Assembly: GCA_964567745.1 (NCBI GenBank)
Contig: CAZMNY010000009.1
Span: 138,764 to 202,763, forward strand
Length of the DNA: 64,000 nucleotides
Direction: 5' to 3'
Origin: CAZMNY01 sp964567745
GTDB lineage: Bacteria > Planctomycetota > Planctomycetia > Pirellulales > Pirellulaceae
The stretch's first letter is position 1, and each line of letters begins with the position of its first letter. A model generated the notes under the pieces. The model did no database searches, was not told the origin of the DNA, and was given only the letters and a program-made list of their open reading frames with translations. Below are positions 44,166 to 54,419 of the stretch, in pieces. The position numbers and the translations under genes are program-made.

Positions 44166-44415
44166 AGACCCCCAACGAGCTTGCTCGTTGGGTGAACAAG
44201 ATTACCAGCTAGGCAACATAAGAACGTAAGCCAGACCCCAACGAGCTTGCTCGTTGGGTGAACAAGATTACCAGCTAGGCAACATAAGAACGTAAGCCAG
44301 ACCCCAACGAGCTTGCTCGTTCGGTGAACGAGATTACCAGCTAAGCAACATGCAAACATAAGCCAGACCCCAACGAACTTGCTCGTTCGGTGAATCAGAT
44401 TACCAGCTAAATCAG
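44166..44415. repeat. 66-bp tandem repeat array (3.8 copies) carrying hairpins
   Basis: Units begin at 44166, 44233, 44299 and 44365. Each contains the palindrome CCCAACGAGC-TT-GCTCGTTGGG or a variant, then gattaccagcta and a short tail. The array fills most of the 403-nt gap between the LuxE-like and LuxC-like genes. No T-run follows, so it is not a simple terminator array. GAGGAGAG at 44443-44450 after the array is the ribosome-binding site of the next gene. Confidence 0.92.
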
Positions 44416-44456
44416 CTTCAACGCGAAGCAAGACAAAATAACGAGGAGAGAATATC

Positions 44457-45896
44457 GTGTTAGAGATTCCGGTCATCCGCTGGGGAAAACCTTACGAATC
44501 ATTGGACGTCACCGACGTCAAGCATTTCGCCACGGGTGAACCGATCGCGAAGGTCCACCAAGCCAATGGCGGTATCATCAAACGCGACTTGCGAACGGCT
44601 CAAAAGGCTCGCGACATTCTCCGTATGATCCCTTGCGATGAGTTGATCGCGCGTATCGGCAAGGCGGCCGATTTGTACGAGAGCGGCACGTTGCCGATCG
44701 GTGACGGCAATCAGTCGCCCGACGACTTCGCCCACCAACAGTCCTCAACGACCGGGCTGCCTGAGCACATGTGCAAGGCGAACATGGCGAAGAACTCGTT
44801 CGTGCTCAAGAACATGACGACCATCCTCGATTGCTTGACTCGAGGATTGCCGCTGGACGTGTTGACTCGAGGTTGGGGAGTGGAAGATCGCGGAGTGGTC
44901 GTGAGCTACCAAGCTCAAACGCCCATTCTGGGCGCGGTGCTTCCGTCGAACAGTCCCGGCGTGCACACGTTGTGGCTTCCCGCCATCCCGCTTCAAATCG
45001 GATTGGTGCTCAAGCCAGGTCCGCAAGAACCGTGGACGCCCTATCGAATGATGTCTGCTTTTAATGAAGCGGGCATCCCTAGTGAAGTCTGGTCGATGTA
45101 TCCGGGCGAAGCAGAAGCCGGCGCGGCCGTGTTGGAATCTTGCCCTCGTTCGATGATCTTCGGCGGCACGCCAACGGTCGATCGCTACAGAGGAAATCCG
45201 CGAGTCCAAGCGCACGGCCCAGGCTTCTCCAAAATTTTGCTCGGTGACGATGTTGTGGACGATTGGGAAAAGTATATCGACCTGATCGCCGAGAGCATCT
45301 ACATCAATAGCGGACGAGGCTGCATCAATTGCTCGGGCGTCTGGGCGTCGCGTCATACGAAAGAAATCGCCGAAGCCTTGGCCGAACGAATTGGACCTGT
45401 GGAAGCACTACCGCCAGAGGACCCCAACGCCGGTATCGCCGCGTTTACCGTACCTGGAATGGCGCAAGCCGTCTGGGGCATGATCGAAGCCGACCTGAAA
45501 GAAAACGGCGTCACCCACTGCACCGAAAAATTCGGTGAACGATTGGTCGAAAAAGAACTTTGTGCTTACTTGCGTCCAATGATCGTGCACTGCGAGTCGA
45601 GTGAAAAAGAAATCGCGAAGAAGGAGTACATGTTCCCCTTCTCAACGGTTGTCAAATGTCCTCAGGACGAGATGCTCGCCAAAATCGGTCCGACACTTGT
45701 CGGCACAATCATCACAGAAAATGAGGCGATGATTCAGGCCGCCAATGACGCGAATCACATCGATCGATTAAATATTGGACCGATTCCTACCAGCAAACTG
45801 AATTGGCTCCAGCCGCACGAGGGCAATATTATCGATTTCTTGTTCCGATCTCGAGCTTACCAGGTGCCTCAAGAAAAAGTTGACGCGCTCAGTTAA
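44457..45896 (+). CDS. LuxC/aldehyde dehydrogenase-like acyl reductase
   Basis: 479 residues from GTG 44457, with GAGGAGAG 6 nt upstream. The fold is aldehyde-dehydrogenase-like: NAD-binding VLPSNSPGVHTLWLPAIP and LKPGPQEPWTPYRM, then MIFGGTPTVDRYRG and the nucleophile in INSGRGCINCSGVW (Cys289 or Cys292). The length and layout match LuxC-type acyl-CoA/acyl-enzyme reductases (about 480). It should take the activated acyl group from the LuxE-like partner and reduce it to an aldehyde with NAD(P)H. The order ligase-reductase-alcohol dehydrogenase supports acid to alcohol conversion. Confidence 0.78.
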   Translation: MLEIPVIRWGKPYESLDVTDVKHFATGEPIAKVHQANGGIIKRDLRTAQKARDILRMIPCDELIARIGKAADLYESGTLPIGDGNQSPDDFAHQQSSTTGLPEHMCKANMAKNSFVLKNMTTILDCLTRGLPLDVLTRGWGVEDRGVVVSYQAQTPILGAVLPSNSPGVHTLWLPAIPLQIGLVLKPGPQEPWTPYRMMSAFNEAGIPSEVWSMYPGEAEAGAAVLESCPRSMIFGGTPTVDRYRGNPRVQAHGPGFSKILLGDDVVDDWEKYIDLIAESIYINSGRGCINCSGVWASRHTKEIAEALAERIGPVEALPPEDPNAGIAAFTVPGMAQAVWGMIEADLKENGVTHCTEKFGERLVEKELCAYLRPMIVHCESSEKEIAKKEYMFPFSTVVKCPQDEMLAKIGPTLVGTIITENEAMIQAANDANHIDRLNIGPIPTSKLNWLQPHEGNIIDFLFRSRAYQVPQEKVDALS

Positions 45897-46118
45897 ACAC
45901 CGCTGGCCGACTACGATTCCAGTTGCGCTGCTCGCTTGCTGACGCCTCTCCACACACGCGATTCACGCACGCCAGCGGGCGAGTCATTTTTCGCCAGAGC
46001 TCACACTGCTTACGGAGCTTTGAGAGGCGCCGCAGCGGAGGCAAACGGGAACGGCTTCGTGAGCGGCGAAGCGGACCGACAGAGAAGACGTGACGTCTAC
46101 GCGACGTTCGAGGAGTTT

Positions 46119-47288
<1,170 letters not shown>

Positions 47289-47332
47289 TGCAGCTGGCCG
47301 TTCGTATTGCGAGTCACGAAAGAGGTGAAGCG

Positions 47333-48598
47333 ATGGAGAATTCGGCAAAACGACTAATCGTGTTGGCCGTTATCCTATTCACAGGTTGCAGCAAACTCGC
47401 CAACCAGGCACTGACTCAGCCGCTGACTCAGCCGCTGACTCAACCGCTGACTCAACCACCGACGCAACCACCGACGCAGCCACTAGAAAAAGCGCAGCCA
47501 AGCACCCGCCCGTCGCCAACGGCAGCCGCGCCGGCACCGGCCAATGCCTGGCCGATGGTTCGAGGCAACGCGCAGTCGACGGGCGTTTCCGCTGCAACGC
47601 TTCCAGACAAACTCGAATTGCTTTGGAAGTACGATGACGCAGGCGAGGCCGGTTATGAAGCGACGGCGACCATCGTCGATGGCGTCGTTTTCATCGGCGA
47701 CCTTTACGGCACATTGCACGCGTTAAACCTCGAGGATGGCAAGCCGATCTGGACGTTCTTGGCTGGCAAAGTCAGCGGCTTCGTCGGATCTCCGGCGGTT
47801 GCCGACGGTCAAGTGTTCGCCGGCGACATCGAAGGATTCGTATACGGCCTGAACGCCAAGACGGGCGAAAAGATTTGGGAGTTCGAAACTCAAGCCGAGA
47901 TCGGGGCGGCGCCAAACATTTATCAAGACAGCATTCTCATAGGTTCGCAAGACGCCACTCTCTATCGGCTCAAACGCGACACGGGCGAGCTGGTCTGGAA
48001 GCATGCGATCGATGACCAGATTCGCTGCACTCCGACCATTGTGGAGAACCGCGCGTTTGTCGGGGGATGCGATGCCCGTCTGCACGTTATTGACATCGAC
48101 AAAGGCGAGTCGCTTGCCTCAATTGAGTTGGAATCTCGAACGTTGGTCACACCAGCGGTCGAGGGAGACTACGCATATTTGGGCACCGAGGGCGGCGTGT
48201 TTCTGGCCGTTCATTGGCGAGATGCGGAGGTTGCTTGGCGACGCGAGGACGACTCAAATGTCCAGCCTATTCACAGTTGCCCAGCCGTTCAGGGTGACCT
48301 TGTGATCTACGGCGGGCGCGACAAGCGGCTCCGAGCTCTCGACGTCAAGAACGGCGAAGAACGTTGGTCTTTCGCGGCCAAAGGCCCAATCGAGGGCTCG
48401 CCTGTCATCGTCGGCGACCATGTCTATTTCGGCTCGGAAGACGGGCGGCTGTACCGAGTCAACTTGAAAACGGGCAAATCGGATTGGCAACGTCAGCTGG
48501 CTGGTAAACTAAGAGCATCCTCGCCCGCAGTCGCGGATGGACGACTCGTGATCGCAACCGACCACGGTGTGGTCTATTGTCTGGGCGAAAAGAAATAA
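47333..48598 (+). CDS. PQQ-like beta-propeller lipoprotein
   Basis: 421 residues from ATG 47333, preceded by AGAGGTGA. A lipoprotein signal (IVLAVILFTGC, lipobox FTGC) is followed by a run of about seven TQPL/TQPP tetrapeptides encoded by a 12-bp tandem repeat (about 47409-47486). The rest is an eight-bladed PQQ-like propeller with repeated blade motifs such as VFIGDLYGTLHALNLEDGKP and VYFGSEDGRLYRVNLKTGK. The protein resembles BamB-like or PQQ-repeat proteins without the PQQ-binding residues of dehydrogenases. It is envelope-anchored. Its place between alcohol dehydrogenase and radical SAM genes could be functional or incidental. Confidence 0.85.
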   Translation: MENSAKRLIVLAVILFTGCSKLANQALTQPLTQPLTQPLTQPPTQPPTQPLEKAQPSTRPSPTAAAPAPANAWPMVRGNAQSTGVSAATLPDKLELLWKYDDAGEAGYEATATIVDGVVFIGDLYGTLHALNLEDGKPIWTFLAGKVSGFVGSPAVADGQVFAGDIEGFVYGLNAKTGEKIWEFETQAEIGAAPNIYQDSILIGSQDATLYRLKRDTGELVWKHAIDDQIRCTPTIVENRAFVGGCDARLHVIDIDKGESLASIELESRTLVTPAVEGDYAYLGTEGGVFLAVHWRDAEVAWRREDDSNVQPIHSCPAVQGDLVIYGGRDKRLRALDVKNGEERWSFAAKGPIEGSPVIVGDHVYFGSEDGRLYRVNLKTGKSDWQRQLAGKLRASSPAVADGRLVIATDHGVVYCLGEKK

Positions 48599-48616
48599 TC
48601 CAGAGGTCGATCCGCA

Positions 48617-49924
48617 ATGACGTCCGATTCAAAAACCGAAGTCGGCAGCTATTTCATTTCCAACTACCCCCCGTTTTCTCAATGGAAGCCGGAGAACGTT
48701 GGGCAAATCCGCGATGCGCTCAACGCCGCTCCCTCGGCCGATACGCCGTTGGGCCTGTACCTGCACATTCCGTTTTGTCGCAAGCGATGCAAATTCTGCT
48801 ACTTCAAAGTCTTCACGGACAATAAAGCCAGCGATATCGAGACGTACGTGCAAGCGCTTTCTCGAGAGATTGAGCTAGTTAGCCAATTGCCTGTCATGGG
48901 CGATCGTCCGATTCGATTCGTCTACTTCGGCGGCGGCACTCCGTCCTACCTCAGCAGCAAACAATTAACCTCGCTCGTCGACCGGCTTCGCGCCAACATC
49001 GATTGGAGCTTGGCGGAAGAAGTGACGTTTGAATGCGAACCAGGAACGCTTTCCGAATCGAAAATCCAAACGCTCAAGCAGCTCGGCGTGACGCGTTTGA
49101 GCCTCGGCGTCGAGAGTTTTTCGGATCAGATTTTGGAGGAGAACGGTCGAGCTCATTTGTCACATGAAATCTATCGCGCGTGGCCTTGGATTCGCGATGC
49201 GGGTTTCGACAACGTCAACATCGATTTGATTTCCGGCATGGTTGGCGAGACAACCGAGAACTGGCACGACACGATTCGGCGAACTGTCGAGATGTCGCCG
49301 GAGAGCGTGACGATTTATCAAATGGAGTTGCCTTACAACACGGTTTACTCGCAAGACATCCTGGGCAATCAAGTCGCAACGCCAGTCGCCGATTGGCCGA
49401 CGAAGCGCGAGTGGGTCGATTACGCGTTCGACGAGTTGGCTCGAGCTGGTTACCACGTCTCGAGCGCGTACACGATGGTCAAGGATCCGAGCCGGGTCAA
49501 CTTCAGCTACCGCGACAATCTGTGGCGCGGCAGTGATTTATTGGCGACTGGAATCGCCAGCTTCGGCCACGTCAACGAAGTGCACTACCAAAACTTGACC
49601 GAATGGAACGACTACATCGACTCGCTGCTTGAGCGATCGGAATTGCCGCTCGGCCGAGCTCTCACGCCGACGAAACATCAGCAGTTAATTCGTGAGATGA
49701 TCTTGCAACTCAAGAGCGGCCGGCTCGATGCAGGCTACTTTCGCAACAAGTTTCAGGTCGAAATCCTCGACGACTGGGCGGCCGAGTGGGCTGCCCATCG
49801 CGACGCGGGAATGCTCGATTACCAAGGCGACGAAATCAAATTCACTCGGAAAGGGTTGTTGCACGCCGACGCTTTGTTGCCCGTCTTTTTTGAAGCGGAG
49901 CATAGGGGAGTTCGTTATACATGA
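48617..49924 (+). CDS. HemN/HemW-like radical SAM protein
   Basis: 435 residues. Radical SAM cysteines are Cys54, Cys58 and Cys61 in HIPFCRKRCKFCYF, followed by VYFGGGTPSYL, the HemN-type GGGTP motif, and LSLGVESFSDQIL. The C-terminal half keeps the HemN-like region (ATGIASFGHVNEVHYQN). Many members of this family are not coproporphyrinogen oxidases but haem chaperones or methyltransferases, and this protein need not act on haem. The stop overlaps the next start (49921-49924), so it is translationally coupled to a lipoyl-carrier-like protein. That arrangement hints at action on a carrier-bound substrate. Confidence 0.88.
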   Translation: MTSDSKTEVGSYFISNYPPFSQWKPENVGQIRDALNAAPSADTPLGLYLHIPFCRKRCKFCYFKVFTDNKASDIETYVQALSREIELVSQLPVMGDRPIRFVYFGGGTPSYLSSKQLTSLVDRLRANIDWSLAEEVTFECEPGTLSESKIQTLKQLGVTRLSLGVESFSDQILEENGRAHLSHEIYRAWPWIRDAGFDNVNIDLISGMVGETTENWHDTIRRTVEMSPESVTIYQMELPYNTVYSQDILGNQVATPVADWPTKREWVDYAFDELARAGYHVSSAYTMVKDPSRVNFSYRDNLWRGSDLLATGIASFGHVNEVHYQNLTEWNDYIDSLLERSELPLGRALTPTKHQQLIREMILQLKSGRLDAGYFRNKFQVEILDDWAAEWAAHRDAGMLDYQGDEIKFTRKGLLHADALLPVFFEAEHRGVRYT

Positions 49925-50382
49925 GCAACGAGCTAGTGTTCATGATGGGCGAATTCGAAGCGATCTTTCCCACGGACCGACAATACGCAAAAAACCACAT
50001 GTGGGGGCAAGCGACGGAGACCGCTGACGTTTGGCGTTTTGGATTTTCGGCCTACGCCGTTCGATTGTTGCAGGACGTCTACTTTCTCGACTGGGAAATC
50101 GAACCGCCGGCGGAGGTAAACCAAGGCCAGCAATTCGGTGCCATCGAAAGTAAAAAAGCCGAAAGCGACTTGTACGCTCCGATCGGCGGAGAATTGGTGA
50201 CATTTAATCAACAGTTGATGGAAGACCCTTCGGCAATCAATGTAGACAAGTATGTCGGCGGGTGGTTATTCGAAATCCGCGGACCGGCGGAACAACTGCT
50301 GTCGGCAAACGACTACCTGGACCACTTGGAGTCTGTCTGGGAGATTACCCAACGGACGATCAAAGGCCAACTCAACTCATAA
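49921..50382 (+). CDS. GcvH-like lipoyl-domain carrier protein
   Basis: 153 residues. The lipoyl domain is recognisable: AVRLLQDVYFLDWEIEPPA, then GAIESKKAESDLYAPIGGEL, in which Lys79 occupies the lipoylated position (the ESxKA context of glycine cleavage H protein). GGWLFEI ends the domain as in GcvH. No GcvT or GcvP genes are near, so it is not in a glycine cleavage operon. It overlaps the HemN-like gene by 4 nt and is followed by a ferredoxin-like gene. A lipoate-dependent carrier for a special pathway is likely. It is a little longer than GcvH (about 130). Confidence 0.85.
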   Translation: MSNELVFMMGEFEAIFPTDRQYAKNHMWGQATETADVWRFGFSAYAVRLLQDVYFLDWEIEPPAEVNQGQQFGAIESKKAESDLYAPIGGELVTFNQQLMEDPSAINVDKYVGGWLFEIRGPAEQLLSANDYLDHLESVWEITQRTIKGQLNS

Positions 50383-50414
50383 CCTCCTAGCTCCCAACCC
50401 TAACGGCTACTCCC

Positions 50415-51545
50415 ATGGCAAATCGAATTGCCGTCGTCATATCGCAAGGCCAAAGCCGCAACCCTGTCAAGCGCCAGCTTGAGGAAGATTTGGTAACGGC
50501 CTTGATATTCGAGTCGGGTCTTGACGTCACCGTGATTCCCAACTTGTATGACCTGGCAAAAGACGGCACCGGAATGCTGGCGATGCAGGGAGTCAAGGGA
50601 CCGATGGTCGTCGTCTCCTGGCTCTACGCTCGCGCGGCGCATTGGGTGCTCGATCGCAACAATATCCACGGTGCCGCCGGGCCTGTCTTGCTGACAGCCG
50701 AAGAAGAAGACGAGGACGACGACGAAGCGGCGCCGGAAGAGCCGGTTGAGGAAAAAGACCGAGTCATTGATCAACGCGAGATTCCAGATCGAAAGATTTA
50801 TTGTCTCGATTTTCGCGCAAGCGAATCGGTCGATGACTTTGTCAGCGAGATAAAACGGATTGCCGCGGAAGCCGCAACGAAAGTCGTAACGCTGGGCGAA
50901 CTCGGCGCCTTCCCCACCGCCGCGCAGCAAGCCAGGATTGTCTCGCCGACCAACGACACGGCACTGACTCAAGGCGCCGACGGCGCGACAACGCTGGAAA
51001 ACGCCCAATCGCCGCACGCGCATCCGCAGGCCGACTCGGACAATGGAAATGGCAACGGTACCGGCTCGTCGGAGAACAAACCCGTCCGTGTTGACGAACA
51101 AGCGGGGCGGCGTTGGTATCCGGTGATCGATTACGCTCAATGCACCAACTGCATGGAGTGCATCGATTTCTGTCTATTCGGAGTCTATGGCGTCGACAAA
51201 GTCGATACGATCTTGGTGGAACTGCCAGACAATTGCCGCAAGGGTTGCCCGGCGTGTAGCCGAGTCTGTCCAGAGAACGCGATCATATTCCCACAGCACA
51301 AGACTCCCGCCATCGCAGGCGCCCCAGCCACTGAGGGAGCGTTGAAGATCGATCTCTCCTCGCTGTTCGGCCGACCCGACTCGCTGGCAACCGCCGCGAG
51401 CGAACGAGACGAGCAACTGGAGCTCGCCGGAAGAGATGCGGTGGGAATGACCGTCGGCATACCCAAACGTCAAACCGAACCTGCTCGCGAAGAAAACGAT
51501 GAACTCGATGACCTAATTGATGAACTCGACGAGGCCGACCTTTGA
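50415..51545 (+). CDS. Protein with 8-Cys ferredoxin-like module
   Basis: 376 residues. Residues 1-160 form an alpha/beta region without a recognised family (VVISQGQSRNPVKRQLEEDL). After a low-complexity Asp/Asn/Gly linker come two [4Fe-4S] motifs: C243-x2-C246-x2-C249-x3-C253 and C274-x3-C278-x2-C281-x3-C285-P, spaced farther apart than in bacterial ferredoxins. The C-terminus is acidic (DDLIDELDEADL). It probably passes electrons to one of the two radical SAM proteins encoded on either side. It begins 32 nt after the lipoyl-carrier gene and ends 56 nt before the next radical SAM gene. Confidence 0.82.
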   Translation: MANRIAVVISQGQSRNPVKRQLEEDLVTALIFESGLDVTVIPNLYDLAKDGTGMLAMQGVKGPMVVVSWLYARAAHWVLDRNNIHGAAGPVLLTAEEEDEDDDEAAPEEPVEEKDRVIDQREIPDRKIYCLDFRASESVDDFVSEIKRIAAEAATKVVTLGELGAFPTAAQQARIVSPTNDTALTQGADGATTLENAQSPHAHPQADSDNGNGNGTGSSENKPVRVDEQAGRRWYPVIDYAQCTNCMECIDFCLFGVYGVDKVDTILVELPDNCRKGCPACSRVCPENAIIFPQHKTPAIAGAPATEGALKIDLSSLFGRPDSLATAASERDEQLELAGRDAVGMTVGIPKRQTEPAREENDELDDLIDELDEADL

Positions 51546-51601
51546 CGCTGAAACGTCCTCGCGCTCCACTAACCGCCGCCGCTTAGTCAGGATCTGCTCA
51601 C

Positions 51602-52867
51602 ATGTATTTTCGAATGGCGAAACGGCTGCTGCTGGAAACTGACAAACGGTTGGTTTGGAAGCTGGTTTGGAACATGGGCGTGAAGGGTTTTCTCTCGATA
51701 CGCAAACACAAACAGCGATTGAAGAAGGGTGAGTTCTATCCGCCGTTTCTTTACATTTCGCTTATCAACAGCTGCAATCTGCGCTGCCAAGGATGCTGGG
51801 TCGACGTAACGGCGAAGCAGTCGAAAATCGAAGTCGATGCGATGAATCGTCTTATCGACGAATCCAAGGAAATGGGCAACTCGTTCTTTGGCCTGCTGGG
51901 CGGAGAACCGTTCATGCATCCGGAGATTCTCGACATCGTCGAACAACATCCAGACGCCTACTTTCAAGTCTTCACGAACGGCCACTTTATCACCGATAAA
52001 GTCGCCAAGCGGATGCGCAAGCTTGGAAATATTACGCCGCTGATCAGCGTCGAAGGCAACGAGATCATCAGCAATGAACGCCGAGGCAAAGGCGATGTAT
52101 TTAGCGACACAATGAAGGGATTGCAAAACTGCCTGGACAATAAAGTCATGACGGGCGTTTGCACGAGTCTGTGCCAGTCTAATTTCGACGACTTGCTGAA
52201 CGATGCCTGGGTCGATCGGCTCATCGACATGGGCGTTCTGTACACCTGGTTTCACATTTACCGTGTCGCTGGCCCCGATCCGAATCCTCAACTCGCACTC
52301 ACGCCCGAGCAGCAGCGAAAGGCTCGGCAGTTTGTTGTCGACACGCGAGCGACCAAGCCGATCGTGGTGGTCGACGCTTATTATGACGCCGACGGCAACG
52401 CGCTCTGCCCAGCGGCCACGGGATTCACCCATCACATCAGCCCCTGGGGCGACATTGAGCCGTGTCCGGTGATTCAATTCGCCAACGACTCGATCTACGA
52501 CGATCGCCCTCTCAAAGAGACATTCAACGAATCGGCATTCTTGACCGATTTCCGAGAGACAGCGGCCAAGTCGACTCGAGGCTGTATCATTCTCGAACGC
52601 CCCGACCTACTGAAAGAGCTTGTCGAGCGTCATGACGCGCGCGACTCGACAGCCAGGGCGGAAGCGATGAGTGAACTCGAAGCGCTCACGGGACGTTCTT
52701 CACAATACAGCCCCGGAGATGAGATTCCCGAGCGGAGTTGGGCCTACCGCATCGCCAAGAAGCTTTGCTTTAATGACTTCGGCACCTACACGAAACACTT
52801 CCAAATCGAAAACTGGAAAGACACTCGAGGCGAATCGCGTGAGTCGGATCTCGTGCAGATTAAGTGA
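51602..52867 (+). CDS. Radical SAM protein with C-terminal Cys region
   Basis: 421 residues. Radical SAM cysteines are Cys58, Cys62 and Cys65 in INSCNLRCQGCWVDV. FFGLLGGEPFMHPEIL holds the GGEP SAM-binding motif. Further Cys residues in VCTSLCQSNF, ALCPAATGF and DIEPCPVIQF suggest a SPASM/twitch-type auxiliary cluster. The layout resembles HpnH and the peptide- or tRNA-modifying SPASM enzymes, but I cannot assign a substrate. It is the last redox gene of the carrier/ferredoxin set and is followed 83 nt later by DAHP synthase. Confidence 0.88.
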   Translation: MYFRMAKRLLLETDKRLVWKLVWNMGVKGFLSIRKHKQRLKKGEFYPPFLYISLINSCNLRCQGCWVDVTAKQSKIEVDAMNRLIDESKEMGNSFFGLLGGEPFMHPEILDIVEQHPDAYFQVFTNGHFITDKVAKRMRKLGNITPLISVEGNEIISNERRGKGDVFSDTMKGLQNCLDNKVMTGVCTSLCQSNFDDLLNDAWVDRLIDMGVLYTWFHIYRVAGPDPNPQLALTPEQQRKARQFVVDTRATKPIVVVDAYYDADGNALCPAATGFTHHISPWGDIEPCPVIQFANDSIYDDRPLKETFNESAFLTDFRETAAKSTRGCIILERPDLLKELVERHDARDSTARAEAMSELEALTGRSSQYSPGDEIPERSWAYRIAKKLCFNDFGTYTKHFQIENWKDTRGESRESDLVQIK

Positions 52868-52950
52868 ACGATGACTGCAGTCAAACTGCGTTCTCAAACG
52901 ATTAGCGGCTCTGGATTTCGATCAACCTCTGCGTGGATATCCTAATTGGC

Positions 52951-54288
52951 ATGGACAACAACTGGACGCCCACTTCCTGGCAGTCGAAGCCGATCACCCA
53001 ACAGCCGAACTACGACGATCCGCAAGAGCTCGAGTCGGCCCTCGCCAAACTCTCTCACTTGCCGCCGATTGTTACGAGTTGGGAAGTTGAGAATCTGAAG
53101 AGCAATCTGGCGAAAGCCTCGCGAGGTGAAGCGTTTCTGCTGCAAGGTGGAGATTGTTCCGAACGATTCGACGATTGCGACTCCGCCACGATTGTGGGGA
53201 AACTCAAAGTGCTACTGCAGATGAGTCTCGTGCTCGTCTACGGCTCCAAACGGCAAGTCATACGCGTGGGGCGAATTGGCGGGCAGTACGCGAAGCCTCG
53301 CTCAGCCGATTTGGAGACACGGGACGAGACAACTCTGCCAAGCTACCGCGGCGATCTGGTCAATTGCACTCCATTTACCGAAGAGGATCGGCGGCCGAAT
53401 CCGGAACTCCTGCTGCGTGGATACGAGCGAGCCGCGTTGACGGTGAATTTTATCCGCGCACTCAGTCAAGGCGGCTTTGCCGATCTCCATCACCCTGAGA
53501 ATTGGGATCTGGAATTCGTTCGACGCATGGAGCGTCCCGAAAAATACGACGCGATGTTGAAATCGCTTGGCGAAGCAGTTCGCTTCCTCGAAGCGATCGT
53601 CGATGTATCAGCGCCGGAGCTTGAACGCGTCACGTTCTATACGTCGCATGAAGGACTGCATTTGCACTACGAGCAGGCGCAGACTCGCACCGTGCCCAAT
53701 CGTGACGGCTGGTACGACTTGACAACCCACATGCCCTGGATCGGCAACCGCACGCGATCTTTGGACAGCGCGCATGTCGAGTACTTTCGGGGAATTCAAA
53801 ACCCGATCGGAGTGAAGATCGATAAACATGTCGACCCCGACGAAGTGCGTGAGCTTGTCGCGGCGCTCAACCCGAGCAACGAAGAGGGTCGCGTCACGAT
53901 TATTCATCGTTGCGGGGCCGACTCGATCGCGTCGAGTTTGCCAGCGGTCATTGATGCCGTGCGGAAGGCAAAGGCCAACGTAGTTTGGTCATGCGACCCG
54001 ATGCACGGGAACACGTTTACAACCGACTCGGGCTGGAAGACACGCCCCTTCGACAAGATCTTCCGGGAACTGAGCGACGCGTTTGCCATTCATCGCGAGT
54101 GCGGATCCCATCTGGGCGGCGTTCACCTCGAATTGACCGGTGACAACGTCACCGAGTGCATAGGCGGCTCCGGCGACGTGACCGAGAGCGACCTACCGAC
54201 CGCTTATAAGAGCAACGTCGATCCCCGCCTCAACTACGAACAAGCGATGGAAATCGCGTTCTTAATCGCCGCCGAGATGAACAAGTAA
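52951..54288 (+). CDS. Class II 3-deoxy-D-arabino-heptulosonate-7-phosphate synthase
   Basis: 445 residues from ATG 52951; GTG 52933 is an alternative. Class II DAHP synthase signatures are complete: the N-terminal WTPTSWQSKPITQQPNY, LLQGGDCSERFDDC, VIRVGRIGGQYAKPRS, and the C-terminal VWSCDPMHGNT and GGVHLELTGDNVTEC metal and substrate residues. It condenses PEP and erythrose-4-phosphate into the shikimate pathway. Class II enzymes are often the copy dedicated to secondary aromatic metabolism, such as phenazines, though they may also be the only DAHP synthase. Placed at the end of a redox-rich operon and 7 kb from a chorismate-lyase-like gene, it may feed a special aromatic product. Confidence 0.95.
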   Translation: MDNNWTPTSWQSKPITQQPNYDDPQELESALAKLSHLPPIVTSWEVENLKSNLAKASRGEAFLLQGGDCSERFDDCDSATIVGKLKVLLQMSLVLVYGSKRQVIRVGRIGGQYAKPRSADLETRDETTLPSYRGDLVNCTPFTEEDRRPNPELLLRGYERAALTVNFIRALSQGGFADLHHPENWDLEFVRRMERPEKYDAMLKSLGEAVRFLEAIVDVSAPELERVTFYTSHEGLHLHYEQAQTRTVPNRDGWYDLTTHMPWIGNRTRSLDSAHVEYFRGIQNPIGVKIDKHVDPDEVRELVAALNPSNEEGRVTIIHRCGADSIASSLPAVIDAVRKAKANVVWSCDPMHGNTFTTDSGWKTRPFDKIFRELSDAFAIHRECGSHLGGVHLELTGDNVTECIGGSGDVTESDLPTAYKSNVDPRLNYEQAMEIAFLIAAEMNK

Positions 54289-54355
54289 CATTCGTCGCCA
54301 TTAACAACCCGATTGCGGACCCCTAGGGCGCGGGAAGGCGGCAAACAAAGCCCCC

Positions 54356-54365
54356 NNNNNNNNNN
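54356..54365. other. Assembly gap (10 N) in dubious sequence
   Basis: Ten N lie between 54341 and 54420 in sequence made almost only of C and G runs on both sides. This resembles a scaffold join with low-quality flanks. The true distance between the DAHP synthase gene and the ATP-grasp gene is therefore unknown, and the two sides may not be adjacent in the genome. Confidence 0.95.
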
Positions 54366-54419
54366 CGCGCCGCCCCCCCGCCGCCGTCCCCCCCCCACAC
54401 CCGCCATTTAACCCCCCGA

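Noticed and set aside
44166..44415. CRISPR-like array
   Set aside because: The entire 66-bp unit is repeated, including the would-be spacers, and no cas genes are present.
42926..45896. Bioluminescence (lux) operon
   Set aside because: LuxE- and LuxC-like genes are present but there is no luciferase luxAB or luxD. The pair is also common in non-luminous bacteria.
49921..50382. Housekeeping glycine cleavage H protein
   Set aside because: No gcvT or gcvP nearby and translational coupling to a radical SAM gene. The lipoyl domain is real but the pathway is probably different.
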